DNA of 64,000 bases from Trichobilharzia szidati (Eukaryota > Platyhelminthes > Trematoda > Strigeidida > Schistosomatidae). The stretch lies in assembly GCA_944472155.2 (NCBI GenBank), contig OX235279.1, positions 175,687,868-175,751,867 on the forward strand, written 5' to 3'. Positions 24,201 through 35,600 of this stretch are shown piece after piece. Under the pieces are notes generated by a model. That model worked only from the letters and a program-made list of their open reading frames with translations. It did no database searches and was not told the origin of the DNA. The position numbers were made by a program, and so were the translations under genes. The number at the start of each line of letters is the position of its first letter. Position 1 is the first letter of the stretch.

Positions 24201-24464
24201 TGCTTTCATCGAAAGAAGGCACATCGGCTGACTGGCTTCCCGAAGGCTTTCACCAACCCACGTCATTTCACTTTCCCGATTCCAGCGAGAAATAAGGTCA
24301 TTGTTTCTATTTTTAGAATTTTGAATATATTTGTGCGTTGAAGTTTTAGTAGCAATTTGGTTAAGTTTTGGGGGTGGAGTTGCTAGCACCACGCCCCAAC
24401 CCTCCCTCTTTATCCGGACTTGGGACCGGCTAGAATACTAGTGACCTAGTAATCTAGGCGAGGT
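21220..24464 (-). mobile_element. Structurally complete RTE-clade non-LTR retrotransposon (SR2-type)
   Basis: A 3245-bp element on the minus strand bounded by a 13-bp direct repeat (21207-21219 and 24465-24477). The 5' leader is short. The single ORF encodes an AP endonuclease followed by reverse transcriptase, as in the RTE clade. The 3' end is a short AT tail reading (AATAAATAAATAAT) on the minus strand, preceded by AGCCCTATGTTCCACTAGGAA. That tail is nearly repeated at the end of family-A SINEs. Two degraded relatives lie at 43930-46440 and 56665-59215. Confidence 0.9.
21351..24392 (-). pseudogene. RTE endonuclease-reverse transcriptase ORF, frameshifted at the 3' end
   Basis: The long frame (21849-24392, 847 codons, opening at a GTG so the exact start is uncertain) includes the endonuclease motifs GTWNIRTM, ESRWNG, QCYAPTN, GDMNAK and GSDHY. 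RT motifs follow: AGKAAGPDGIPPEALK, NLYLNFIDFEKAFDSVDR, GVRQGCLLSPMIF and the catalytic box FADD (LDFADDLCLM). The expected C-terminal part is then spread over three frames (21668-21946, 21439-21852, 21351-21641), which shows at least three frameshifts. The last frame ends in the typical KWRWIGHSLRR and GRPRVGN segment. The enzyme would nick DNA and copy the RNA in the nucleus. The catalytic domains look intact but the C-terminus does not, so the copy is probably inactive. Confidence 0.85.
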
Positions 24465-24477
24465 TTGTTGATTATGT
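24465..24477. repeat. Target-site duplication of the RTE, 5' side
   Basis: Second copy of TTGTTGATTATGT, adjoining the 5' end of the element on the minus strand. Confidence 0.9.
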
Positions 24478-26201
24478 ATTACATGTTTATTCATTAATAA
24501 ATGTATTCCTCGTTATTCGTTTGTGTATTCTACTTGATAAAGCTGATTTCTAGCCTTTGCGTAATTTGTGAGGTACTGAGTATATGACGTGATCTTAAAA
24601 ATGCTAGGTAAAATTAGATATTTGGAGAGGCTTATTGATAAAAAGACTATGTCGTGCCGTAATGAAGTTACTGCGTCCACTTGTAAAAGAAAACATTGAG
24701 GTTATAAGCGCTTAGTTATATATCGTCTTAGTAGGAACCTATTAATTGACTTCGGATTCATAGTCAAACAAGGTTAAAAGTAAATCTACCTGAGATAGTG
24801 AGTTTGCGATTTCTACTTATCGTAATAAACCAAGATGGGAATAATGTACGTATACTGTTAGATTTAGAACTCAGTACAACTACGGTTATCGTAATAATCA
24901 AAAACAGAATGCCTACTAATGAAATACAATTATACTTCATTAGAATACCTACGGTTCGCAGCTACAGAACACGGTACGTTGCTATCTGTTCATGTAATCG
25001 CGTAAACAACAGTTTCCCAGACGCCGCATTTACTCCTACAAGTTTGCCTTTAATTCCTAACTTAGCACGTGTTAATAACGTCACTGGAACACAATCGCGT
25101 TACAACAGAAGGAACACAGATTCATTAAAAAAGTGTTTATTGAGCAAAAATTAGATTTGAGATGTACAGATAATTCACATGAGTAGTCCTCCGTCACTGT
25201 CAGTAGATTCCATCTGCGTACCAGCACATATATGTTTCTCCATAAGCCTGAAAAGGTTTAAGAAAAGCATTATTAACTTAGGTGGTACATGTATGATCTG
25301 AACAAAAAATGTTCCTTCATAAGCATTTACAAGTAATCACTTCACAAACAATATATATAAGTAGCTAAACAGTTTTCACTAAACTCAAGGGACTTCACAA
25401 TTTATCGTCGGTCGATATCTAGTAGGTCCATCGAAGCATCATGAAATGAAAAATTATTTAACGACAAGTTATGCAACAGTTTCCAAAGCTTGAACAAAGA
25501 TTTTAACAAAAGTGACAACAGCTTTATGACAAATAATACGAGTTCTGACAGCATTAATAATAATAACGTTCATGATCATAGTGACTATAAAAGCAATAAC
25601 AGGTATTATTATCGCAACGAATTCATCATTAACTTAGATAGACAACTACTTATTATGCGATCATTTAAATTAAATGTATCACGTAGTCTTATGAAGCAGG
25701 TGTTTACTTACTTTCACTGCATTCTCGCAAAACTGATGTGGTCAACTAACATATTCCAAATGAACTCAAGATTAATCCTGAAAGGGAATGGAGACCCAGT
25801 TTATTTCAACTAAAAACATGTAGCCTACATGCATTACACTGCTTACTGAGACATTTGATACCTGCTTTCCGATCTTCGTGACAGGAAAACAGTAAATGTA
25901 GGTTTACCTACATATACTGTTTTGATCTTGATATGGGATGAATTCAATGAATTCAGCAAATAAATCCTCTGGTTTATCAAATCCATCATGAGCTGTAATA
26001 GTATGTGCTGTCAATTATGCACCCGACTTGATAAAACGCTCCTGGCAATTGCGAACCTAACCAAGCAGTTAAATGATGTTTGAAATTACCGCAGCTCGAA
26101 TGACAAACTGGCCGATCACAAGGGAGCAAATCACTTGTTTATCTCACTCGCGGGCACTCAAAATACGGCCGTCGACACGCTGCCCACACTCGTCCGGTTA
26201 T

Positions 26202-26250
26202 CGCTGTCCAACATGGAGAAAGACGCTATAGCCAGATTAAAGGTCATAAT
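26202..26250 (+). pseudogene. Partial duplicate of host gene 1 first exon
   Basis: About 50 bp here (TCCAACATGGAGAAAGACGC, then CTATAGCCAGATT and AGGTCATAA) match the start of the exon at 29093, including a few bases before its ATG. A 2-nt insertion after ATGGA shifts the frame, and the match stops after about 50 bp. It is a fragmentary duplicate rather than an alternative first exon, because no donor site keeps the frame. Confidence 0.6.
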
Positions 26251-26589
26251 GGGTTCCTGCGTCTACTGGTTATATGTTTTCATGAATTCGTTTTCCATTG
26301 AATTTTAAAGGTTTTTTTGAACGTTTTGCTTGTTTTGGAGTATGTAGGTCAGTTTTTTGTCACTGGATGCTACTATGACGTTTATTTTTAGCTTGCAGTT
26401 CCCAGTTTTTATGTTGGTAGTTAAGGATTATGGTAAATCTGCAATCATTGAGCCAATTCACGTATACTATGCTAATATATTAACTTTTCTCAGTAATTAA
26501 ACGCCTTAACTGTTCTGCCATTGTTGGATCAAACAGTGGCAGAACAGTTACGGATTATTTGCTTAAGGTAGAACTGTGCGCTGGTTTAT

Positions 26590-26885
26590 CATCATGACTG
26601 GCACCAATTCAGCACCTTGTTCTTATTCTACGCATTATCAGAAGTAGCTTGTCAGCCTTATTGCAGCCCTTCTAGTCCAGGTTCTGCTCCTCCCAAGCTT
26701 AGCATAATGCTGAATTAAATCTCACTAATTCCAACGTTCTACAGTCAGTAAATTCTGGATCTTTTCTTAAATAGACTCTTTAGTGTCACAGTCTAGAACT
26801 CAGTTTTGGTTTTCAGCATGACTGACACTAATTCAACACCATGTTCTTTTTGTAGACATTTTCAGGAGTAGCTGAGAACCTACTG
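26590..26885. repeat. Degenerate tandem duplication, unit about 227 bp
   Basis: A block starting CATGACTGGCACCAATTCAG near 26593 recurs as CATGACTGACACTAATTCAA near 26818. Similarity continues for about 60 bp in each copy (..ACACCATGTTCTT.., ..CAGAAGTAGCT / CAGGAGTAGCT). The intervening parts are too diverged to align by eye. Confidence 0.55.
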
Positions 26886-27542
26886 GTTTTGCTTATCAGC
26901 TTTATTTAAACCCTTTGAGCTCATTTTCATTACGGACTAGCTTAACTTCAGAAGAAAAAGACTTAATTTAGCACATAGTGTCAATTTTTTTTGAGCTTAA
27001 ATTTGGAAATTATATTTGGAAACTGTAGTACAATGTCACTGCTAATCCGTCAAGTTAGGTCCACTGGTAGCACCCTGTAAATAAGCAAAATAAAATATCA
27101 GTTGATGAAACATTGTGCTCATCACATTCTCAGCATTTACATTTAGAAAAGTTTGCCTACATAACTGCCACTGTTATATCCCCTGCTATCTTTTCCATTT
27201 GCCTAGAAATAAAAACAATGTTGTGATTACTACATGTTGTCTTAACGTTAACCTATAAAACGAAGCGGGCGTTTAACAGTATTACCTGAATTCCTTTCTT
27301 CAGGTTACGCCTTTGGACACGATCTTTCAAATTATGAATGTACGATTCCATTATGTCACCAACCTCTCTCGATGTCATCAGTTGGTCGCTACAGAAATAA
27401 GTACTTCATTAATGAACCTTACATCTCGTGACTGAATTTCGAACATCTGAATATCCCTAAATTCCTTCATTTAAATGGTGTAGTAAAATCATCACTAAAA
27501 TCACAGTAGGGTCGAAAGCGTATCCTATCTTCACTTTCCATA

Positions 27543-28060
27543 TCAACTATATTCCCCCGGTTTACCTGAGGCTAAGATTACATTGTCCGGAGAATAAGAA
27601 GTAAATATGACGTTCAGATAAGTTAACTTTCGTTTGCTAAACTTAACGCCTTTAGTACTAGCTTCTTTAGGTACATGCTTGACACCTGTACTTTTCATTG
27701 AGTGCACGTGCTCAACATAACGCTGAGCTGCCTGCTTAGCCACAACATATCCACAGTGCACGAACTGTCTGATCATGCGCATATAGAATTCAAAGGGAAA
27801 TGCATTGAATCCCTCTAATAGTCCATGCAGCTCGACGTCATCCACTGTACGTTTCAGAAAATGAATATTGTAAACAATATGTTCATCTCCGAGACAGTTC
27901 TCATATTGCAGTAAGAAATTACTCCAATCTGTCCGAACAGCATCCACGAACAGTCGGCTGTATTTGGTACTCGTAAGTAAGTATACTGCCAGGGAAATTT
28001 TCCTATAATTATCGTACAGGGGGGAGGCAGAATTTTCCTGAGTAGGCGAGACCCAAATAT
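27543..28060 (-). pseudogene. CACTA-type (EnSpm) transposase remnant
   Basis: On the minus strand a frame from about 28060 to 27543 contains VYNIHFLKRTVDDVELHGLLEG.. FPFEFYMRMIRQFV. That is the typical C-terminal block of CACTA/EnSpm transposase-associated proteins in animals (consensus roughly VYNVH-LxHL-DDV...FSAFPFE-Y). Upstream, YRKISLAVYLLTSTKYSRLF continues the same family pattern. CACTA elements are known in schistosomes. No catalytic DDE block or CACTA-ended terminal repeat was found. It is a fragment that begins and ends without flanking structure. Confidence 0.65.
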
Positions 28061-29092
28061 AGTAGCTTTATAGAAGGACCAGGGTTATTTCAGTACATAC
28101 TGGGTTCACTTCAAGCAGATAAAATATTCATTTACCGTAAAAAGGCATTATTGACGCGTTGGTTAGACTTTGCTGAGAATTGTTGCAAGGTTGGTATGAT
28201 AAGCGTCCCAAGCTTACTAAACTATACCTCCAAAAGTGCATTCATACCTCACAAACTTATATTCCATAGGGCCAGATGGGTCTTTTTTACCTGAATCAAG
28301 CCGTTAGGATGTGTTGGATTCCTTTCAAAGAAATAATGAACAATTTAGTTGTTACCTTCATAAATGTATCAAAAGCTTGCTTAAGTTGCACCCACGTATA
28401 AAATACACAACTAAGCATTATTCTTTGGTATATAGCCATTACATCAGACAATATAGATGACACATTTCGTGAATTAGAGGCTGCAGGAGTATCTTGTAAC
28501 GTCATGTAATGGTTTAAACAATGACTAACGAACACAACATTATAATTTCAAGTAGATGAATAATAGTATATATTTCAGTGCTCATAAACCACTGTTGTGA
28601 CCTAGTACATTTAATTGATTTATGCTGACCTATTATGCACAAATCCCACAGGTCACTAAACTAGCAACTTAAAAAAGTGGATCAGTTAATACATACATTT
28701 ATCTATATGTTCTAATTAAAGACACATTATATGTTTAGAAATTGTAGTTGAATTATATTCGCCTAGTAAGCAAAAATGCATACATCCTATTTTGGGCTTA
28801 AAATAAATGCATCAAAATTATTGTTAATTTATATTCACTTGCTAGACATTCTCATACATCTGAATGTACTTTAAATACCACAAATGCATCCAAATAGCGT
28901 GTGACTATCACACTACACTCACACCAAAATAATTAACACGCCGTTATATTATGGTAAGTTAAGCCTGAAATTAAACTGACTGTAAATTTCCGTGTCAAAA
29001 TAAAGAGACTGCCATTTTAACTTATATTTTAGACCAAAAAGAGGCCAGTTAGCCAACAGCCAAGCAAAAGGTGCCTATATCGATCATCCAAC
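28061..29092. other. No defined gene; possibly more CACTA debris
   Basis: A minus-strand frame at 28296-28535 (about 79 residues) has no domain I can name. The rest is AT-rich. The stretch immediately before 29093 is the presumed promoter and 5' untranslated side of host gene 1; no convincing core promoter was identified. Confidence 0.35.
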
Positions 29093-29296
29093 ATGGAAAG
29101 ACGCTATAGTCAGATTCCAGGTCATAAGGTCATGGATCAGGGTGTGTCAATGAGTGGTCCCTTTGACCCCATAGCTGAGTCTACCGCGATGGACGACGAC
29201 CCATTGTTGAGGGAAGAGTTCGACCTCTTAGATGAAATTCTGGAAACTGATCGTACTAAAAGGTCTAGTTCTCGAGAACCAGAGAGCATTACCAAA
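29093..29296 (+). CDS. Host gene 1, exon 1 (unrecognised protein)
   Basis: It starts at ATG 29093 and gives 68 codons (MERRYSQIPGHK...) before the donor AAA|GTAAGT, in phase 0. The peptide is acidic and Ser/Asp/Glu-rich (AMDDDPLLREEFDLLDEILE). I do not recognise the family, and no signal peptide or membrane segment is seen. The following intron is 2.55 kb and contains an old RTE remnant. A broken copy of this exon's start lies at 26202-26250. Joined to the next exons it gives a protein of roughly 160 residues. Confidence 0.6.
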
Positions 29297-29599
29297 GTAA
29301 GTCTGTCAGTACCTGCTACCTGGAGTGGTAGAAATGTACATTTGCATTACGCATAAAGTGTGGTTGTGTATATAACTCATTCTTCGTTTCACTTACTTCA
29401 AAGCGAATTTGTTACTGATGATTTTAGAAGTCTGAACATCAATCCAGTTAGCTTATGCCACCTGACTGATCAGTTAGCTGTATACAGCTGTTTCTATAGA
29501 AACATTGTTATACCTTTACGTAAAGGTGAAACCAAACGTTAGTAAATGCCAGGGGATTTCTGTTACTTCATCTAGACCAATAGATTAAAAAAAAACTGA

Positions 29600-31420
29600 T
29601 TTCTGCTCCAGACATAAGCGAAAGTTACCGGACATCAGTCCTCCAATTACAACTGTGGTTTCGTGGGTCATCTGCAATCTTAAGCGAAACAGAGCAGCAG
29701 GATATGATCGAATGATTCGAAAGGTGACGAACTGTCTGGGAATGTCTGAGAATCAGAAGCGGTTCTGCCAGATTAATGCAAATGATTGTATATCCTAGTT
29801 TATAAGGAGGGAGACTAGTCTGCCTGTGATAATCACCGGGGAATTAGATTGGCTAATATAGTATGTTAAGTGTTAGGTTCACTCTTCAGTAGATTTCAGA
29901 ACCTGGGGAATGTCCACTATCTGCATTCATATTTAATTTCATCGTAGATGTACTAGGGTTAACTCACCCTAATTGACTTCAAGGACTCAGGGATTGACTT
30001 GTTACAAGGACATGATCCTGTCGACTTAGATGATGTTGTCCTCCTAGGTGAAGACTTTGACAAAGTGCAGTCTTCCGGATACCTTTGGCAAAATTCTTTG
30101 AATGTTTGGCATGCGAGTGGCTCCTGTCTAGTGGAAGATAATACTCAGGGACTAGACTGCGCCTACTCCTAGCTTAAAGGCAGCGTGTAGCCGTAGAGGG
30201 TGTTGACTACTTCGATTATGTGGGAAGTTGTATCAACCCGAACAGACCCACTGTTCACGAACTATCAGTACTCATAAAAGGCTCGTGTTGAATTTGCCAG
30301 CTGACGTCATTTCTGGCGTGGACGTGATGTCCGTCTTTCACACAATGAATCACACAAAGACAGAATAAATGAAGAGAGAAAAAGTTCGAAATGACTATAG
30401 TAAGCAGGAAATTGACAGAGAAAGATCAGTAGCACGGTGAAACATAAGGGTTTATTAGATATGGGAAATTACAATGACATGTGCACTGCACAGCGATTCA
30501 CCGTATCCTGCTTCATTGCTGTAGGATATGGCTGAGGAAAGTGGAAGATATGAGAAGGCTAGCTGTCTTTGAACAGAGATGTTTGCGCTCTATCTCCCGT
30601 GTTAAGTAGTATAATATATAATAAGTGTAATATTGAAGTTAGGCGTGGTGTTAGTTAGGAACGGTGAATCAGTCAATGAGGTTGTGAAGATAAGTCGATT
30701 GAGAAGGCTGGGATACGTGCAGCGCATGTCGAAGCGTCGTCTTCCTCGACAAGCAATTTTAGGTGACGGTTGTATTGACAAAGAGTTAACGACAGTCAAC
30801 GCAAAACTTGTTATCAATGTAATTCGCACCACATAGGGAGTTGTGGATGGCTTGACAAAGTCTTCGGGATACTAAGAACCGGTGACTGCAGATTATCGGT
30901 GATATAGCTCAGAATGCTTCTCACTGACGCAGATGCATTGATTCTTTTTGGCTTTCTATGCGGATTAAACCTTTATGTTTCCCCAAGATTCTATCCCCTC
31001 GTACATTTCTACCTATTAGCTTTTTGGATTTCTTTTCTGTCTCCTCTATCTCTGCTTACCACATAAAGTGTGACAACTTGAACTGCTGCACTTCTGTGCA
31101 AGTTTCTGTGTGGAAATTCATTCGCTTAATGCTTCGTTCCTCCACTTATATGGATACATCTTATTCCGGTCGTACGAATTCGGTATTGATTTCAGACACA
31201 AAAATTCGGTGTTCTATCACTCTCCGCATTATTATTTTGAAATGTAGAATTTTCGTCCAACCCTATCACATACAGTGGTTTGAAATCTATGCCTACATTA
31301 CCATAGCTGTGTTGCTTTCGAGACTTCGTACACACTTATCAACTCTTTACTGCTATCACATGCATATCTGGCAGCGGTGCAAACTCGCCCACAGATTCCC
31401 AACGTAGTGTCAGGAAATTA
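29600..31420 (+). pseudogene. RTE-clade (SR3-type) reverse transcriptase remnant in intron 1
   Basis: Scattered plus-strand phrases match an RTE polyprotein in order. They are LKRNRAAGYDRM near 29680 (usual form KRNRAAGPDG), DLDDVVLLGEDFDKVQS near 30020-30080 (the catalytic DD region, damaged), then NGESVNEVVKISRLRRLGYVQRMSKRRLPRQAIL at about 30660-30760, typical of the SR3-like C-terminus, and later IIGDIAQN. Many stops and frameshifts separate them. It is a long-dead copy sitting between exons 1 and 2 of host gene 1. Confidence 0.65.
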
Positions 31421-31600
31421 CATTAAGGTGGTAACTTCTATTGATCTAACGGCCTTCTTGCAATGGTGAGACTTGTAGAATCATTATTTCCTGCCAGTGT
31501 TGTAGCTTGTCGGTTCATTGGGATATGCAGGCCCGACCATTATGTCAAGATACCAGCTATCAGTTGGGATTAAGTCTCTAAAGAACCGTAAATTTCGATT
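31360..31600. repeat. Repeat shared with 42920-43145
   Basis: Blocks such as CTCGCCCACAGATTCCCAAC and TTGTAGCTTGTCGGTTCATT correspond in order to CTTCGCCCACAGACACCCAGC and GTGTAGTTTGTTGGGTCACT at 42920-43145, in the same orientation. It probably represents the 5' leader of an RTE-clade element read on the minus strand. It is diverged. Confidence 0.55.
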
Positions 31601-31848
31601 TCCAAGGTTGTTTGACACCTTGTAATGTTTGCCGATTTTGTTCCACCTAAATAAGTCATAGTAAAATCTGAATATTAAAATCTGTAAAGATAGACATTAA
31701 GCAGTTAATGCATTTCAACATCAAAAACAACAACAACAACTTTATTGATGTGGTTTCATGCTTTGTGTACAATGAACAGACCTACTGAATTTAACATTAT
31801 TTTGTTATTGTTTATTTTTGTTTTACTCCCAATTGTGATGTTTTTCAG

Positions 31849-31932
31849 CCGACTGTTTCTCTCACTAAAGATGATGAAGAGATATCTCCTGATTTAAGTG
31901 ATTTACTTCCAAAGATTCGTAAGATTAAAGAT
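31849..31932 (+). CDS. Host gene 1, exon 2
   Basis: 84 nt, 28 codons, phase 0 on both sides, after acceptor TTTTTCAG and before donor GAT|GTAAGT. It encodes PTVSLTKDDEEISPDLSDLL followed by a basic end (PKIRKIKD). The exact phase match to exon 1 supports the gene model. The following intron is 48 nt, typical of the micro-introns known in schistosome genes. Confidence 0.65.
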
Positions 31933-31980
31933 GTAAGTTGTTCATTCTTAATTAATTTCTTTTTATGCCTGATTATTTAG

Positions 31981-32132
31981 CAAAATTTCATGAAACCTGT
32001 TGATCCCGAGTTATGTCAATTGTTAAAGTTATTGAGTAAAGGTCTGAGTATTACTGACAGACAGTATGAATTTTCCAAGTATTTACGTGATCAAGAAAAA
32101 ATGCATCTACCAGCCTCATCTACATCACACAG
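31981..32132 (+). CDS. Host gene 1, exon 3
   Basis: Acceptor TTATTTAG, then 152 nt opening QNFMKPVDPELCQLLKLLSK and going on to GLSITDRQYEFSKYLRDQEK. The preferred donor is CACAG|GTTAGT at 32133, leaving phase 2. An alternative donor GAA|GTAAAT at 32143 would leave phase 0. I prefer the first, because a strong pyrimidine-rich acceptor follows 54 nt later. Function is unknown. Confidence 0.6.
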
Positions 32133-32186
32133 GTTAGTTGAAGTAAATTTAACGTATATATATCGTGTTTTTTTCTTCTTCTTCAG

Positions 32187-32232
32187 AGAAATCATGGAGA
32201 TGGCTAGTTCACTGTCTTTTTGGCTAAGCTGA
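32187..32232 (+). CDS. Host gene 1, last exon, stop codon at the LTR insertion site
   Basis: After the pyrimidine-rich acceptor CTTCTTCTTCAG, the frame completes an Arg codon and reads EIMEMASSLSFWLS, then TGA at 32230-32232. The LTR element begins 2 nt later, at 32234. The TGA lies inside the 5-bp duplicated target CTGAC, so the insertion keeps the protein end but separates the gene from its original 3' untranslated region. The alternative model splices exon 3 from 32143 to 37968 (acceptor TTTTACAG, phase 0, 23 codons ending TAA at 38037-38039). That would place the element inside an intron. Confidence 0.5.
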
Positions 32233-32233
32233 C
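32229..32233. repeat. Target-site duplication of the LTR element, left
   Basis: CTGAC, repeated at 37890-37894. A 5-bp duplication is the usual size for BEL/Pao integration. Confidence 0.9.
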
Positions 32234-32628
32234 TGTTAATCGCGACAGATAGATAGACTGTATGATAAGCAGCCAATCAATATTATGTGACCTTTTTGTC
32301 GCGGTTATTGGCGAATTAATGTAACTCACACCACGTGATGGTGACCTTGAATGTTCTTTTTTGTCTGTCACTCTACTTGTATATACATGTAATTAACTGA
32401 CTGTTCATTTTGTCCGTACCTTCAATACTGTTCGGTACGTTTTTATCCTATTTTTGTAATGACAGTCGATTTGTACATTTTTCTTGGTGTAATTGTCTGA
32501 TTTATTTTATGTTTTAGAAACAGATAAAGTTAAAGTCAAGTCATTCTGTTTTAACTATAGTTAAGCCCAGACTCTGTGTCGTCAGTATTGAGGAAGGACT
32601 AAATCTGTAGGACAAAAATAATCCTACA
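32234..32628 (+). repeat. 5' LTR of the BEL/Pao element (395 bp)
   Basis: Starts TGTTAATCGCGACAG and ends AATAATCCTACA, so it has the TG...CA ends of LTRs. By eye it is identical to 37495-37889 except for base 6 (A here, G there). The sequence that follows (AAGTTTCGAACAG) is where the primer binding site should be, but I could not match it to a specific tRNA. Confidence 0.95.
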
Positions 32629-32642
32629 AAGTTTCGAACAGT

Positions 32643-35600
32643 ATGGCAGACGAAAGTTATGAAACTATGCCGTCGTTAACTCCACAGTTAGAAAAGAGTA
32701 ATGAAGCTGATTTCCCTGGAAGCAACGAGAATAAATCACACTATATGGTAGAATTGGAGCTAGCGAAATTGCGCATAGTCCAAATAGAGAAAGAAATTGA
32801 ACTGGAAAGATTACGACAAGCTAGTCGTGAATGTTCTAATCATGTCGCTGTATCGTCTAACGATGAGCTCGCCAGAGCCATGTCCAAGTTTCTGGACATG
32901 CCTAAAAGAGAGATAATTAAGTTTGACGGTAATCCTGTAAATTATTGGAATTTTATAAAGAATTTTGAAGACTTGGTGGATAATGATGCCATTGGATACC
33001 GAAGTAAGCTAAATTACTTGATTCAGTATTGTGAAGGAGAAGCCAAAGATGTAATCGAACACTGTGTTTTGCTAGAGCCAGAGGAAGGTTATCATAAAGC
33101 CCTACAACTATTAGAGGAAGCATTTGGGCAAAGGCATGTTGTGGCCCGAGCCTTCATAGAGAAACTCCTAGAATTTCCAAATGTTAAAAGCAGTGATGCA
33201 GCATTACTAAGGAAGCTATCTCACGAGATGCAAGCCTGCGAATTGACTTTAAAACAGATGAACTATGTTTCAGATTTGAATTCTGGTAAAACTATTGAAC
33301 AACTAGTCCTAAAACTCCCTGTTCATTCACAGAGAGAATGGATAAAGGTGGCTTGCAACGTCATAAAGAGCGGTCGCGAACCATCATTTAGCGACTTATG
33401 CATGTTTGTTAAGGAGCAGTCAGATATGGCTAACACCAGGTATGGGCTGCTAATCAATGGGCATTCCACGGGAAAAAATAGTAAGGAGTTTACTAACCCT
33501 ATGAAGAAAAACTCTGATTCTAAACACCGAGTGTTTGTTACCAGGCTCTCAGAGAATAATGTCGAAAAGCCGAATAATGATCCTGAGAACGAGTCACGTT
33601 TATTTATCCCACCCTGTATATTGTGTTCGGGAGACCATTTCCTAGACCAGTGTTTAGAGTTTAAAGATAAAGACCTTGATGAACGTCTGGCGTTTGTTTC
33701 CAAGAGAAAACTATGCAACGTATGTTTAAAAGCAAATCACATAGCAAAGAATTGCCGATCTCCAAGGTCCTGTACAGTTGAAGGTTGTGGTTGGAGACAC
33801 CATACATTGCTTCACAGAAGCCAGGGATCATCCGACGATATAAAAAATGATGTGCATATTAACGCTCAGGAGTGTAGTGATATGACTTTGGACAAGACTC
33901 CGGCAAGTGAAACCGCATTCGCTATAGTGCCCATCTTAGCCAGATATAATGGTAATGTCGTTCAAACCTGTGCGTTTGTGGATAGTGGTTCAGATGCAAC
34001 ATTAGTCACAGAAGATCTGGCAAGAGAACTAGGTTTGGTAGGAGCAACTAAGACAGTCTCCCTTAAGACGCTTGGTTCACATTCTACTTTGTCTTGCAAA
34101 CAAGTGCAACTGGAAATCTCTCCGTTGGATTCATCACTTCATGTTACTGTTTCCAAAGCATGGATAGTAGAGAAGTTGCCACAGTCACAAAGAGTTGTGC
34201 TAACAGCAGATCAGATGGCTTCATGGAGTCACCTAGATGGGATAGTTTTACCAGAGGTTAAGAATAAAGAAATTAAGATGCTTATTGGCTGTAACGTGCC
34301 AGAAGCTCACGTAACTATCGATAAAAGGCTTGGAAGAGCTAACGAACCTTGTGCCGTAAAGACTCCCTTGGGTTGGACATTACTGGGACCATACAGGAAG
34401 ACCCTTGAAGAAACTAGCATGGTCAATCATGTCTTAGCCACAGAGAAAATTGAGGACTGTGGTCATGATCTTGCTTCAGTCCAAGCCTTACAAAGGAAGC
34501 ACGAAGCATTAGAAAGGGATTTGACTGCCCCAGATAAAAAGATTGTTCAACTTGGAGATGATGCTAAGGCGCTTGCACAGAAGCATCCTGATTCGCAAGA
34601 AACTATACAAGGCAAGTATGACGCCTTAATTACTGCATGGGATAAGCTGAAAAGTCAGGCTGTAGATAGAAGAGGTAAACTGGAAGAGTCATTCAAGATG
34701 CATCGCTTTTTGGTTGACTGGAGAGATTTGAGTATCTGGATGAGTGAAATGAAGACGTTAATATCGGCGGGTGATTTGGCAAAGGATGTAGCTGGTGCTG
34801 AAGCCCAAGTAGAGCCACGTAAGGAATACACCGCTGAGATAAGTTCTCGAGCTGAAAGTTTCGATACATGCATGCAAGAAGGTCAGGCATTACTAAGTGT
34901 TGGCCATCCCTGTAGTGAAGACATAGCTGCTAAACTTTCCACCCTTGAAAGAGGGAGAGCCTCCCTGATGCAGTTGTGTGAGGAAAGACGTGAACAGCTA
35001 GAACAGTGTATGGGCCTTCAGTATTTTTACCGCGACGCTAAACAATCAGACTCTTGTATTGGTAAGCAAGAGGCCCTCCTAGAAATAAAAGATGTGGGAG
35101 ACTCACTCGATTCTGTCGAAGTACTCATAAGGAAACATGAAGACTTCGAAAAGTCACTTTTAGCACAAGAAGAAAAGATGCGACAACTTGATGAATTCGC
35201 TGCAAAATTAATCGAATCAAACCACTATGCGACTGCACAGGTTCATGAGATTCAGGAAGGTCTTCAAAATAGACGAAATGCATTAAAGGAGAAAGCTCGG
35301 AACCGCCGTCAGCGTCTTGAAGATTCCCACTGTTACCAAATGTTCGATAGAGATGCAGATGAAATGCAATCATGGATATCAAGAAAACTTGAAAATGCAC
35401 TTGATGAAAGTTACAAAGACTCCACGAATTTGCAAACAAAGGTGCAGAAGCATCAGAGTTTTGAGGCAGAAATACAAGCGAACCAATCCCGCGTTGAAGA
35501 TATTAAAAGGACAGGTCAGGATTTGTTAAATGCAAACCCCTACAACTCGCCAGAAATAAAAGTAAAGATTGAACAGTTGGATGAAACTTGGTCTCATCTC

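Larger units (their letters stand above)
24478..27542. other. Mostly unassigned DNA with a few short frames
   Basis: Two modest plus-strand frames (about 24798-25154 and 25490-25813) show no domain I recognise; the second is Asn/Ser-rich and low in complexity. A copy of a host first exon (26202-26250) and a degenerate tandem duplication (26590-26885) are listed separately. Confidence 0.4.

Noticed and set aside
24798..25813. Two modest open frames as host exons
   Set aside because: No domain, no convincing splice signals in phase and biased composition; not supported as genes.
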